Of a stretch of DNA of 64,000 nucleotides, positions 44,297 through 52,765 are shown one piece after another; the stretch's first letter is position 1; each line of letters starts with the position of its first letter. Source of the stretch: Pseudotamlana agarivorans. Its GTDB lineage: Bacteria > Bacteroidota > Bacteroidia > Flavobacteriales > Flavobacteriaceae. The DNA lies in NCBI RefSeq assembly GCF_018860245.1, contig NZ_JAHKPD010000018.1, forward strand, positions 1 to 64,000. The letters are read 5' to 3'. The notes beneath the pieces were generated by a model that saw nothing but the letters and a program-made list of their open reading frames with translations, was not told where the DNA came from and did no database searches. The translations under genes were made by a program, and so were the position numbers.

Positions 44297-45541
44297 TTAG
44301 TCTGTGTTGTTTTCTTTCTCATTCATATGAATAATATGAGCTAAATTTTTTACTAATCTGTCATGTTTCTTAACAAAGGGGTTTGTTTCATCCCAAACGT
44401 AGCCTGCTAAAACAGCACAAATTTGTTTTTTTATTTCTGGGTTTTCAGGTCTGTGGAAAAATAAAGTTTGTAAGTTTCCAGTATACCATTCTTTTACATA
44501 GGTGGCAAAAACGTTAACCCCTTTCATGATATAATCGCTATATTCTACTTGCCAATCTACGCTTTGGTTATTCAGTGCTTTGTCTATTAGTTTGGCAGCT
44601 TTTAGAGCGGATTCTGTGGCAAAAGTTACTCCAGATGAAAAAACAGGATCTAGAAATTCGGCGCTATTTCCGGTTAATACATAACCTTTGCCGTATAATT
44701 GGGTTACAGATTTTGCATAGTTTTTAATGCTGATGGGGTTAAATTTGAAATCAACATTTTCAAAGCGTTTATGGTAATATTTGGAAAGTTTCAACATGTT
44801 TTCCATGTCGCCTTCATAAGATTCAATAAGCTCTGTTTTACCCACGAAACCAATGCTTGTATCGCCATTTGAAAATGGAATCACCCAAAACCATGTATCG
44901 CGATCAAGAACGTCAAAAGTAATTAATGTGCCTTCCTCGCCATCAGGTCTATTGATATCTTTAACGTGAGTGAACATAGAGGAGTGTTCAGGGATTGAAG
45001 AAGGCTTGTCTAACCCTAAAAGTCTAGGGAGTACTCGGCCATAACCACTAGAATCAATGATGAAATTTGCCTTTATGGTGTATTGTTGTCCGTTTTCATC
45101 TTTGATATTTGTAATCGATATGCCGTTGTTGTCTATTTGAGTATCCACAACTTCATGTTCAAAGCTAAGATCAACGCCTTGTTTTTTTATTTCAGTAGCT
45201 AATAAATCATCAAAATCGGCGCGTGGCACCTGCCAAGTCCAATCCCAACCTGCGGTGTGTTTTTTACTAAAATCGAAGTTACAAACAATGTCGTCTCTTA
45301 AAAATCGGGCGCCTCTTTTTATTTCAAAACCGTGATTTTCTAAAACATGTAATAGGCCTGCTTCTTCAAAGTGTTCCATGCATTTGGGTAGTAAACTTTC
45401 GCCAATTACAAATCGTGGAAATTTACTTTTTTCTACCACTTTAACTTTTACACCTTTTTTATTAAGATAGGCAGCTGCAACGCAGCCAGAAGGTCCCGCT
45501 CCAATAATTAAAACATCAACTTCTATTTGATTTGATTTCAT
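44297..45541 (-). CDS. FAD-dependent halogenase-like oxidoreductase of the pigment locus
   Basis: A 414-residue flavoprotein. The FAD-binding GAGPSG is at 14-19, followed by PRFVIGESLLP (42-52). Two features of flavin-dependent halogenases are present: a lysine at the expected place (K75, in GFEIKRGARF) and WFWVIP at 217-222, which matches the WxWxIP motif. EFLDPVFSSGV lies further on. It may chlorinate the aromatic ring of the pigment; chlorinated flexirubins are known. A plain hydroxylase or ring-oxidising enzyme of the same superfamily remains possible. It diverges from the pigment genes and has its own promoter. Confidence 0.8.
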   Translation of the reverse strand: MKSNQIEVDVLIIGAGPSGCVAAAYLNKKGVKVKVVEKSKFPRFVIGESLLPKCMEHFEEAGLLHVLENHGFEIKRGARFLRDDIVCNFDFSKKHTAGWDWTWQVPRADFDDLLATEIKKQGVDLSFEHEVVDTQIDNNGISITNIKDENGQQYTIKANFIIDSSGYGRVLPRLLGLDKPSSIPEHSSMFTHVKDINRPDGEEGTLITFDVLDRDTWFWVIPFSNGDTSIGFVGKTELIESYEGDMENMLKLSKYYHKRFENVDFKFNPISIKNYAKSVTQLYGKGYVLTGNSAEFLDPVFSSGVTFATESALKAAKLIDKALNNQSVDWQVEYSDYIMKGVNVFATYVKEWYTGNLQTLFFHRPENPEIKKQICAVLAGYVWDETNPFVKKHDRLVKNLAHIIHMNEKENNTD

Positions 45542-45927
45542 ATGAGACTAATTATATATATCAGTAGATTGCTAATTCAAAATTAAGGGAAATTTAGGAA
45601 TACAAAGAGACGAAATACATATTATTAAAAATAAACCGTTCATTATTTATTATGGAATGTTCAACTAATTAAATTAAAAAATATAAGATATAGTTGCGGT
45701 TTGAATTTTTAAGCAGTAGGTCTACTTATTTTGATAAACTTCTTTTAGGTTTTAAGCTTACTGTGTTTATGTGTAATTGCTTGGTTGTAAGTGTTTTTAG
45801 GAGAATTAACGATGCGTTTTAAGAATTAGTTTTTATATTTACTGGTGTATTTTCTTTCTCCCTCAAAATTGATAGTGTTAAAATGATAAGATCAATAGAA
45901 AAAAATTAACGTTAAAATTATTTAATT
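45542..45927. other. Divergent intergenic region left of the pigment locus
   Basis: 386 bp, very AT-rich. It contains the minus-strand promoter for the halogenase-like gene. For the WG-repeat gene on the plus strand I find no perfect TAnnTTTG box. No small gene was recognised. Confidence 0.5.
45578..45606 (-). promoter_or_regulatory. Promoter of the halogenase-like gene
   Basis: On the minus strand TAATTTTG (45585-45578) matches TAnnTTTG, with TTTG (45606-45603) 17 bp upstream, giving a complete -33/-7 pair. It is 37 bp from the start codon. Confidence 0.6.
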
Positions 45928-47055
45928 ATGAAATCAACAACACTTTTAGGCGTATTTCTATTATGCGCCTTTTTTAGTAATGCACAAGAATTAGCTTTAG
46001 CAAGTATAGATGATAAAGCTGGATATTTAAATAAAACTGGAGAATGGGCCATTGAAGCGAAGTTTAAATCGGCCAAAAGTTTTTCCGGTAACCTGGCCGA
46101 AGCTATGAGTGATGATAAAAAATGGGGATATATTAATCGAGCAGGTGAATGGGTTATTCAGCCTCAATTTGATAAAACCAAAGCTTTTAATTCGGGGTTT
46201 GCCATCGTTAATAAAGACAAGGCATGGTTTTATATTAATGAAAAGGGAGAGCAGGTTTTAACCAATGTTCAGACCGATAAATATTATGATTTTCGAGAAG
46301 GAATGGCTATTATAAGAAATGGTGATTTTGTTGGGTTTATAAATACAAATGGTGAAGTTGCTGTTACCCCAAAATTCAAAAAAGTGTTCGGTTTTGTAAA
46401 TGGTTACGCTAAAGTTTTAGAAAATGATAAATGGGGTTTAATCGATAAAACAGGTGCCTATTTTGTTAAAACGGCGTATGACGGTGTTAGTAATTATTAT
46501 CATGGTAATGTGGTGGCTCGAAAAGGCGATGTGCATGGTCTAATCATCAATGGTGTGTTTAAACCTGTTGAAGGTGCTGAAAAAATTTGGGATTTTTCGA
46601 TTAACAAAAATATTGCTTATGCTAAAAAAGATGACAAAGTTGGTTTTATTAACGAAAAAGGAGCCTGGATAGTTAAACCAGAGTTTGATAAGGTAAGAGC
46701 TTTTGTAAATGGATTAGCGCCGGTTTATAAGAATAAAAAATGGGGTTGCATTAATACTTCAGGCGAGGTCGTTGTACCATTTGAATTTGATGACTTAGAG
46801 ATTTTTAGTCCAGAGGGTTTGGCGCCGGCTAAGGTAAAAAAAGACTGGGGCTTTATTGATAAATCTGGGAAATTGGTAATTGAAAATAAATATGATATAT
46901 CTTCTTTTGGTTTAAGCATGTTTGATAAAAATGCTGTAAAGGGTTTCGTAGACGGTTTGGCACGAGTGAAATTAAAAAAGAAATGGGCTTTTATTGATAC
47001 TAAAGGCAAGGTGTTAAACGATACGTGGTATGAAAATTTAGAACTGTTTAAATAA
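45928..47055 (+). CDS. Exported WG-repeat protein
   Basis: 375 residues with a signal peptide (about 1-19, SNAQ) followed almost entirely by degenerate WG-type repeats of ~45-50 residues. The recurring core is WGYIN..GEWVI.P.FD and variants (KKWGYINRAGEWVI, VGFINEKGAWIVKP, DWGFIDKSGKLVI). WG repeats are thought to form beta-rich surfaces, but no activity is established. It has its own spacer on both sides and is not typical for pigment loci, so it may be an unrelated neighbour. Confidence 0.88.
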   Translation: MKSTTLLGVFLLCAFFSNAQELALASIDDKAGYLNKTGEWAIEAKFKSAKSFSGNLAEAMSDDKKWGYINRAGEWVIQPQFDKTKAFNSGFAIVNKDKAWFYINEKGEQVLTNVQTDKYYDFREGMAIIRNGDFVGFINTNGEVAVTPKFKKVFGFVNGYAKVLENDKWGLIDKTGAYFVKTAYDGVSNYYHGNVVARKGDVHGLIINGVFKPVEGAEKIWDFSINKNIAYAKKDDKVGFINEKGAWIVKPEFDKVRAFVNGLAPVYKNKKWGCINTSGEVVVPFEFDDLEIFSPEGLAPAKVKKDWGFIDKSGKLVIENKYDISSFGLSMFDKNAVKGFVDGLARVKLKKKWAFIDTKGKVLNDTWYENLELFK

Positions 47056-47194
47056 AAGAAAAAAAGTGATTTGACGTTATTTTATATCGTCACATTATTT
47101 ATTAATTAGCTGGTAATTAGAGGTGTGCGTTTTTTGGATTTGTTTGTGGTGTAATTAAATTTAGATACGAAAACTATAGGTGAAAAAAATGATG

Positions 47195-47202
47195 TATTTT
47201 TG
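47195..47202 (+). promoter_or_regulatory. -7 promoter box for the main pigment operon
   Basis: TATTTTTG matches TAnnTTTG and lies 55 bp before the first acyl carrier protein gene. The genes from there to the right edge have short gaps or overlaps, so this could drive the whole run. No convincing -33 element was seen. Confidence 0.45.
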
Positions 47203-47257
47203 ACAATCTCATTAGGAATTATAGCCCCAAATTATTAAAAAGTAATACTTATTTGAA

Positions 47258-47500
47258 ATGGATAAAGCGCTTATTGTTGAAAAAATAAACGACTTTCTTG
47301 TTGATGAGTTTGAAGTTGAAGCAAACGATATTACTCCTGAGGCTAACCTAAAAGAAACCTTAGATCTTGATAGTTTAGATTTTGTTGATCTTGTCGTGGC
47401 CATCGAATCTAATTTTGGTGTAAAAGTTAAAGGTGAAGACTTTATAAATGTTAACACGCTCGAAGATTTTTATAATCTAATTGATAATAAATTAAGTTAA
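47258..47500 (+). CDS. Acyl carrier protein (first of two)
   Basis: 80 residues with the four-helix ACP pattern and the phosphopantetheine attachment site LDLDSLDFVDL (Ser39). It is a dedicated carrier of the pigment locus, placed before the acyltransferase and DarA/DarB genes, and could carry either the dialkylresorcinol precursor chains or the polyene. The later ACP at 58045 has a different serine context, suggesting separate partners. Confidence 0.92.
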   Translation: MDKALIVEKINDFLVDEFEVEANDITPEANLKETLDLDSLDFVDLVVAIESNFGVKVKGEDFINVNTLEDFYNLIDNKLS

Positions 47501-47508
47501 TAGGATCA

Positions 47509-48393
47509 ATGTTAAAGGAGTGGCGAGGGAAGTCGAGGGGGACCGTATTTGGTTATAAAATTTTTGTTTTTTGTATTAAAAAGCTAGGATTAAGGTCGGC
47601 TTATTTTGTTTTATATTTTGTTTCCTCGTATTTTTTCTTTTTTGCTTGGGGAAATACCCGAGCGAATTTTGACTACTTCAAAAAGAGGCAGAAATTTTCC
47701 ACTTTAAAAAGCATCCTTAGCATCTTTAAAAGTTATTATGTTTTCGGACAAACAATTATAGATAAGATTGCTATTTCATCTGGGTTAAGGGATAAATTTA
47801 CATACCATTTCGATGGAGGAGAGCTCATCAATGAAACACTTAAAAATAAAAAAGGAGGTATTTTAATTAGTGCCCATGTTGGGAATTTTGAAATTGCAGA
47901 GCACTTTTTTGGTGAATTGGAAGAAAAAGCCGCTATTAATATTTTAACTACAGACGCCGAGCATTCCGATATAAAAATTTATCTAGAATCCGTAACTAGT
48001 AAACCCAACGTTAATCTGATTTTTATTCAAGAGGATCTTTCTCATATTTTTGAGATTAACGCCGCGCTAGCGAGAAACGAACTGGTTTGTATTACGGGCG
48101 ATCGTTATGTGCCGGGTTCAAAATATTTGTCTGAATTATTTTTTAAAGAAGAAGCTGCATTTCCGGCAGGTCCTTTTTTAATATCTTCACGACTTCGTGT
48201 TCCTGTTTTATTTGTTTACGTTATGAAGGAAACACGAACTCATTATCATTTATATACAAGAAAGGCTGAATTTGAACAAAGGGATGCCAAGGCACTATTA
48301 AAGGAGTATACCGAAAGTTTAAGTTGGATATTGGGGAAATACCCTTTACAATGGTTTAACTATTTTCACTTTTGGAATACTCATAAAAAATAA
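47509..48393 (+). CDS. LpxL/HtrB-like acyltransferase
   Basis: A 294-residue membrane-associated acyltransferase with an N-terminal hydrophobic segment (about 31-48) and the HX4E catalytic motif HVGNFE (H123, E128) in the GGILISAHVGNFE context of the lipid A secondary acyltransferase family. TGDRYVPGSKY is a further family-like segment. Next to an ACP and DarA/DarB it probably transfers an ACP-bound acyl or polyenoyl group to an acceptor such as the dialkylresorcinol, forming the ester bond of flexirubins. The reaction is inferred from context. Confidence 0.82.
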   Translation: MLKEWRGKSRGTVFGYKIFVFCIKKLGLRSAYFVLYFVSSYFFFFAWGNTRANFDYFKKRQKFSTLKSILSIFKSYYVFGQTIIDKIAISSGLRDKFTYHFDGGELINETLKNKKGGILISAHVGNFEIAEHFFGELEEKAAINILTTDAEHSDIKIYLESVTSKPNVNLIFIQEDLSHIFEINAALARNELVCITGDRYVPGSKYLSELFFKEEAAFPAGPFLISSRLRVPVLFVYVMKETRTHYHLYTRKAEFEQRDAKALLKEYTESLSWILGKYPLQWFNYFHFWNTHKK

Positions 48394-48398
48394 TTCTT

Positions 48399-49322
48399 TT
48401 GAAAAATATACTAGTCATTCATTATTCTCAGTCTGGGCAACTTACCGAAATTTTACAAAATATAGTTGCACCATTAAAAGAGGATTCCTCTATTCAAATA
48501 GACTTCCATAATATAAAAATGGTTGAAGATTTCCCTTTTCCTTGGACTAAAGAAAAGTTTATGGGTGTTTTTCCTGAATCATTTCTTCAAGAGCCAGCTA
48601 AGATACACCCTGTTTCTCACGAAATATTAGATAAAAATTACGATTTAATTATTCTGGGCTATCAGGTTTGGTATTTAACACCATCAATTCCAATAAATTC
48701 ATTTTTAAAAAGTACCGATGCTAAAAAGTTATTAGCTAATACACCAGTGGTAACTATAAGTGGTAGCAGAAATATGTGGATTATGGCGCAAGAAAAAATG
48801 AAGCGTCAGTTAAAAACATTACAAGCTCATCTTGTCGGCAATATTGCTTTAGTTGATAGACATATTAACCATATTAGTGTAATCACTATCGTACAATGGA
48901 TGATGTCTGGTAAAAAGGAAAAGTATTTAAAGGTTTTCCCTAAACCAGGGGTGTCACAAAAAGATATTGATGAGGCAACAAAATTTGGTAAGGTAATTTT
49001 AAATCATATATCATCTAATGATTATGGTGATTTACAAGAAAATTTGCTAAAAAAAGGTGCAGTAAAAATCAAGCCATTTTTAATTATAACCGATAAACGT
49101 GGTAATGCTATTTTTAGTAAATGGGCTAAGTTTTTAAAGTCTAAAGGGGAAATAAATGATGATAAACGTAAGTTTTGGGTCAAGTTTTTCACGAAATATT
49201 TGTTAATTGCCATTTGGGTCATTGCTCCTATTGTTTTTATCTTATTTTTGCTAACCTATTTACCTTTTTATGGGAAGATTAAGAGAGAGAAGATGTATTA
49301 CGAATCGGTAGCATTAAAATAG
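48399..49322 (+). CDS. darA: Dialkylresorcinol biosynthesis enzyme DarA
   Basis: 307 residues starting with TTG. The N-terminal ~200 residues are flavodoxin-like, beginning ILVIHYSQSGQLTEIL with the phosphate-binding loop. LIILGYQVWYLTPSIP and TISGSRNMW are further flavin-fold segments. A C-terminal hydrophobic helix (about 266-291) suggests membrane anchoring. In characterised dialkylresorcinol pathways DarA works with DarB and has been described as the aromatase that turns the cyclohexanedione into resorcinol. It lies directly before darB, 5 bp after the acyltransferase gene. Confidence 0.88.
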   Translation: MKNILVIHYSQSGQLTEILQNIVAPLKEDSSIQIDFHNIKMVEDFPFPWTKEKFMGVFPESFLQEPAKIHPVSHEILDKNYDLIILGYQVWYLTPSIPINSFLKSTDAKKLLANTPVVTISGSRNMWIMAQEKMKRQLKTLQAHLVGNIALVDRHINHISVITIVQWMMSGKKEKYLKVFPKPGVSQKDIDEATKFGKVILNHISSNDYGDLQENLLKKGAVKIKPFLIITDKRGNAIFSKWAKFLKSKGEINDDKRKFWVKFFTKYLLIAIWVIAPIVFILFLLTYLPFYGKIKREKMYYESVALK

Positions 49323-49337
49323 AAGATTTTTAAAAGT

Positions 49338-50471
49338 ATGAAAGACGTTTACATTACAAGAATATCCAAGTTTTTACCAAATAAACCTGTTAGTAATGAG
49401 GAGATGGAAGCTAAGCTAGGAATGCTTAATGGTAAAGCCTCAAAAGGGAGACGTATTGTTTTACGAAACAACAAAATTACTACAAGATATTATGCCATAG
49501 ATGATCAAGGCAATATCACTCATAATAATGCAGAATTAACTAAAAACGCTGTCGAGAACCTTTGTGATGAAGATTTTAAATTACAAGATATCGAACTTTT
49601 ATCTTGTGGCACTTCTAGTCCAGATCAAATATTACCTTCACATGCAGCCATGGTTCATGGTGCGTTGAAAAATGGAAATTTAGAGATAAATTCACCTTCA
49701 GGTGCTTGTTGCTCAGGGATGAATGCTTTAAAATATGGTTATTTATCAGTGAAGTCTGAACAGACTAAAAATGCTGTATGTACCGGTTCCGAAAGAGCCT
49801 CATCATGGTTAATGTCTCATACTTATGAGGAAGAAATAAAGCAATTACAAACTTTAGAAGAGAATCCTATTATCGCTTTTAATAAAGATTTTTTGCGCTG
49901 GATGCTTTCCGATGGCGCCGGTGCTTTTTTATTAGAAAGTGAACCAAAAGGCAAACTACCGTTAAAAATTGAATGGATGGAAGGCTACTCTTATGCCTAC
50001 GAAGTCGAAGCTTGTATGTATTCCGGTGGCGATAAACAAGACGATGGTTCTTTAAAATCTTGGAGCGATTATCCTTCTGCCGAATGGAGTAGAAAATCAC
50101 TGTTTGCGCTAAAGCAAGATGTTAAATTGTTAAGCGAGAATATTCTAGTTAAAGGTGTCGATAGTTTTAAAATTGCTGTGAAGAAGCATAACTTAAACCT
50201 AAGTGATGTTGATTTTTATTTGCCTCATATTTCTTCATATTATTTTAAAGAAAGCTTATACAAGGAAATGGTTGATAATGGTGTGGAGATTCCTTGGGAT
50301 AAATGGTTTATGAATTTAAGTAACGTTGGAAACGTAGGCGCTGGATCTATTTATCTTATGTTAGAAGAACTGGTGGATTCTGGTAAGCTGAAAAAAGGAG
50401 ATAAAATTTTATTATCTGTACCCGAAAGTTCTAGGTTTTCCTATGCTTACGCTTTGTTAACAGTTTGTTAG
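49338..50471 (+). CDS. darB: DarB-type ketosynthase III of dialkylresorcinol formation
   Basis: A 377-residue thiolase-fold enzyme of the FabH-like group. The catalytic Cys is in SGACCSGMNAL (C125 by alignment to FabH), His in YLPHISS and Asn in NVGNVGAGS, so the triad is complete. DarB enzymes condense and cyclise two beta-ketoacyl units to the cyclohexanedione precursor. It follows darA by 15 bp and precedes two hot-dog proteins. Confidence 0.92.
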   Translation: MKDVYITRISKFLPNKPVSNEEMEAKLGMLNGKASKGRRIVLRNNKITTRYYAIDDQGNITHNNAELTKNAVENLCDEDFKLQDIELLSCGTSSPDQILPSHAAMVHGALKNGNLEINSPSGACCSGMNALKYGYLSVKSEQTKNAVCTGSERASSWLMSHTYEEEIKQLQTLEENPIIAFNKDFLRWMLSDGAGAFLLESEPKGKLPLKIEWMEGYSYAYEVEACMYSGGDKQDDGSLKSWSDYPSAEWSRKSLFALKQDVKLLSENILVKGVDSFKIAVKKHNLNLSDVDFYLPHISSYYFKESLYKEMVDNGVEIPWDKWFMNLSNVGNVGAGSIYLMLEELVDSGKLKKGDKILLSVPESSRFSYAYALLTVC

Positions 50472-50474
50472 ATT

Positions 50475-50912
50475 ATGATGAAGCAACAGTTACCTCTTAA
50501 TCAGATCGGGCATTTAATTCCGCAAAAAACACCATTTATTATGGTGGATACTTTATTAGAGTTTTCTGCTGAAAATGTGGTCTCAAGTTTTTTAATTTCA
50601 AAGGATAACTTATTTATAAGTAATAGTGAATTATTAGAGCCTGGATTAATTGAAAACATGGCGCAATCTGTGGCTTTGCATACAGGGTATGACTATTTTT
50701 TGAAAGGTGAGGCAGCACCTACGGGGTACATAGGTGCTATAAAAAAAGTGGAAGTGTTTGGGCTTCCAAAGTTAAATGATAGAATAACTACTCAGGTTAA
50801 AATTCTTCATGAGTTCATGGGGGTTACCATGGTAGAAGTCGCTGTTTTTAACGAAGAGAATGAGAGACTCGCACAAGCCGAAATGAAAACAGTAATTGCG
50901 ACTGATGACTAA
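50475..50912 (+). CDS. FabZ/ApeP-like hot-dog protein with a substituted motif His
   Basis: 145 residues with hot-dog fold features. The N-terminal motif normally written LPHRxPFLxVD is LIPQKTPFIMVD here, with Gln17 replacing the conserved His. The usual HFPG segment of FabZ is absent, but EPGLIENMAQ keeps the conserved Glu. A paralogue with intact PHR follows with an 8-bp overlap. The two might form a heterodimer with one active partner. Alternatively this is a non-catalytic subunit or acts on another substrate. Confidence 0.75.
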   Translation: MMKQQLPLNQIGHLIPQKTPFIMVDTLLEFSAENVVSSFLISKDNLFISNSELLEPGLIENMAQSVALHTGYDYFLKGEAAPTGYIGAIKKVEVFGLPKLNDRITTQVKILHEFMGVTMVEVAVFNEENERLAQAEMKTVIATDD

Positions 50913-51360
50913 CATTCAATCACTTGATATAAAAAAATTTTTACCTCATAGGGCACCATTTTTAATGGTTGATTCGGTGATTACCATTGATGATGAACAT
51001 GTGGCGACTTCATTTAAAATTCGTGAAGATGATATTTTTGTAGTCGATGGTGTTTTTAGTGAAGTAGGACTTGTTGAAAATGCAGCGCAAACATGTTCTT
51101 CCATAGTAGGGAAAAGCTATTTTGCTGAAGATGATATTGAAGGTGAGAGTACCAAACTTATTGGGTTTATTAGTGCGATTAAAAGTGTCAAGGTAAGTGC
51201 ATGTCCAATTGTTGGAGAAACCATCCGATCCGATGCCCATTTAGTGTCTCGATTTGATGCAGACGATTATAGTATTTGTACGCTATCGTGTAGGGTTTCT
51301 GTTGCAGATAAAGAATTGCTATCTTGTATTTTGAATTTATTTATTCAGAAAATCAATTAA
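50905..51360 (+). CDS. FabZ/ApeP-like hot-dog dehydratase-type protein
   Basis: Using the ATG at 50905 (8-bp overlap with the previous gene) gives 151 residues; a TTG at 50896 is less likely. The motif FLPHRAPFLMVD (His15) and EVGLVENAAQ are present, while HFPG is missing, as in the preceding paralogue. By family this should be a 3-hydroxyacyl-ACP dehydratase-like enzyme for the conjugated polyene chain, similar to ApeP. Confidence 0.78.
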   Translation: MTNIQSLDIKKFLPHRAPFLMVDSVITIDDEHVATSFKIREDDIFVVDGVFSEVGLVENAAQTCSSIVGKSYFAEDDIEGESTKLIGFISAIKSVKVSACPIVGETIRSDAHLVSRFDADDYSICTLSCRVSVADKELLSCILNLFIQKIN

Positions 51361-51369
51361 TATTTGGTT

Positions 51370-51777
51370 ATGAAAAAACGCGATGTACCTCAGGATAAAA
51401 GTAATTTGGAGTCGACCAACTCTAAGGAGTTGTGTTATGCCGTTAATGACGATGGTGAATATACAACTGCTCACAGTTCGGGATGGGCACCAAAAACAAT
51501 TGCCCTAGATAATGCTATTGCCGATATTAATGAGCGTATTGAGGACGCAAAACAAAAAGTGTTAAACCAGAAGTCTAGCCCATTAGAATATTACATGGAA
51601 GTTCATAAAATGGACATTGGGATTTTAGCGAGCTATGTAGGGTTATGGAAGTGGCGTGTAAAGCGTCATTTTAAACCTATGGTGTTTAATAAGTTATCAA
51701 ATAAAATACTTCAAAAATATGCTGATGTTTTTGAAATTACTATAGAGGAATTAAAAAATATTAAGCATGGAAATTAA
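51370..51777 (+). CDS. Small conserved-looking protein with possible HTH-like C-terminus
   Basis: Read from the ATG at 51370 (135 residues). The N-terminal half is polar (SKELCYAVNDDGEYTTAHSSGW). The C-terminal ~60 residues (from HKMDIGILASYVGLWKWRV to YADVFEITIEELKNI) have the spacing of a Cro/XRE-type helix-turn-helix, though the recognition helix is unusually basic and aromatic. It overlaps the BtrH-like gene by 11 bp, which suggests the two work together. No family name is recognised. It may be a regulator or an accessory subunit. Confidence 0.65.
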   Translation: MKKRDVPQDKSNLESTNSKELCYAVNDDGEYTTAHSSGWAPKTIALDNAIADINERIEDAKQKVLNQKSSPLEYYMEVHKMDIGILASYVGLWKWRVKRHFKPMVFNKLSNKILQKYADVFEITIEELKNIKHGN

Positions 51778-52762
51778 CTTTACGCATCACCAATCTGCGC
51801 ATTGCGAGAATGGTGTGGTATCTAATTTAATGAAGCATAATGGCTTTAATGTTAGTGAACCAATGGTTTTTGGTATCGGTTCTGGACTGCTATTTTGTTA
51901 CATTCCTTTTTTAAAAGTTAATCATGCGCCAGCCATTACTTACAGGGCCATGCCAGGGGCTATTTTCAAGCGTTTTGCAAAACGTGTTGGGATAAAAATT
52001 GATCATGAAAAATTCAAAAGCCCCGAAAAAGCAAAGATAAGATTAGATGAAAATTTAAAAAATAATAATCCAGTAGGGTTGCAAGTAGGGGTATACAACC
52101 TTGAATATTTTCCTGACGAGTACCGTTTTCATTTCAATGCACATAACTTAGTTGTTTATGGCAAACATGAAGATAAATACTTGATTAGTGATCCAGTAAT
52201 GGAATCGGTGACTACTTTAACCGATAAACAACTTGAGAAAGTAAGGTTTGCTAAAGGTGCTTTTGCTCCAAAGGGTCATATATATTACCCAACAGGATTC
52301 CCAGAAAAATTAGATTTAGAAGGTGCGATAGTAAAAGGCATCAAGCATACGTGCAACGACATGCTGGCTCCCATTCCTATTGTTGGTGTTAATGGTGTTA
52401 AAATGGTTGCTAAACTTATTCGTAAGTGGCCTAAAAAGAAAGGGGTGCGAAAAGCAAACCATTACCTAGGACAGATTGTTAGAATGCAAGAAGAAATAGG
52501 AACTGGTGGAGGTGGTTTTCGCTATATTTATGCCGCATTTTTACAAGAGTCAAGTAAGATTCTTAATAATGAGGCGTTAGGTGAACTTTCTAAAGAAATG
52601 ACTGTCATTGGAGATTTATGGCGTGATTTTGCCCTTGATGCATCGCGTATTTACAGAAATAGAAAGGCTAAAATTGATGCTTATAACGATGTGGCAACAC
52701 AGTTAGAGGTTATCGCAGAAAAGGAAAAGGTGTTTTTTAAAAAATTAAGAAAGGCCATATAA
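51767..52762 (+). CDS. BtrH N-terminal domain-like protein (papain-fold acyltransferase candidate)
   Basis: 331 residues. The N-terminal ~150 residues fit the BtrH N-terminal/C39-like domain: a Cys in AHCENGVVSN (C13), His in AHNLVVYG (near 125) and Asp in ISDPV (near 140), the triad layout of papain-like folds. The C-terminal half is helical. BtrH of butirosin synthesis transfers an acyl group from an ACP to an amino sugar. A similar role here, taking an acyl group from one of the two ACPs, is attractive but unproven. It overlaps the upstream small gene and is 3 bp from an ABC exporter. Confidence 0.72.
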   Translation: MEINFTHHQSAHCENGVVSNLMKHNGFNVSEPMVFGIGSGLLFCYIPFLKVNHAPAITYRAMPGAIFKRFAKRVGIKIDHEKFKSPEKAKIRLDENLKNNNPVGLQVGVYNLEYFPDEYRFHFNAHNLVVYGKHEDKYLISDPVMESVTTLTDKQLEKVRFAKGAFAPKGHIYYPTGFPEKLDLEGAIVKGIKHTCNDMLAPIPIVGVNGVKMVAKLIRKWPKKKGVRKANHYLGQIVRMQEEIGTGGGGFRYIYAAFLQESSKILNNEALGELSKEMTVIGDLWRDFALDASRIYRNRKAKIDAYNDVATQLEVIAEKEKVFFKKLRKAI

Positions 52763-52765
52763 TAT

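Noticed and set aside
47060-47095. TGACG/CGTCA inverted repeat after the WG-repeat gene as terminator
   Set aside because: Only 5 bp of stem with an 11-nt loop and no T tract.
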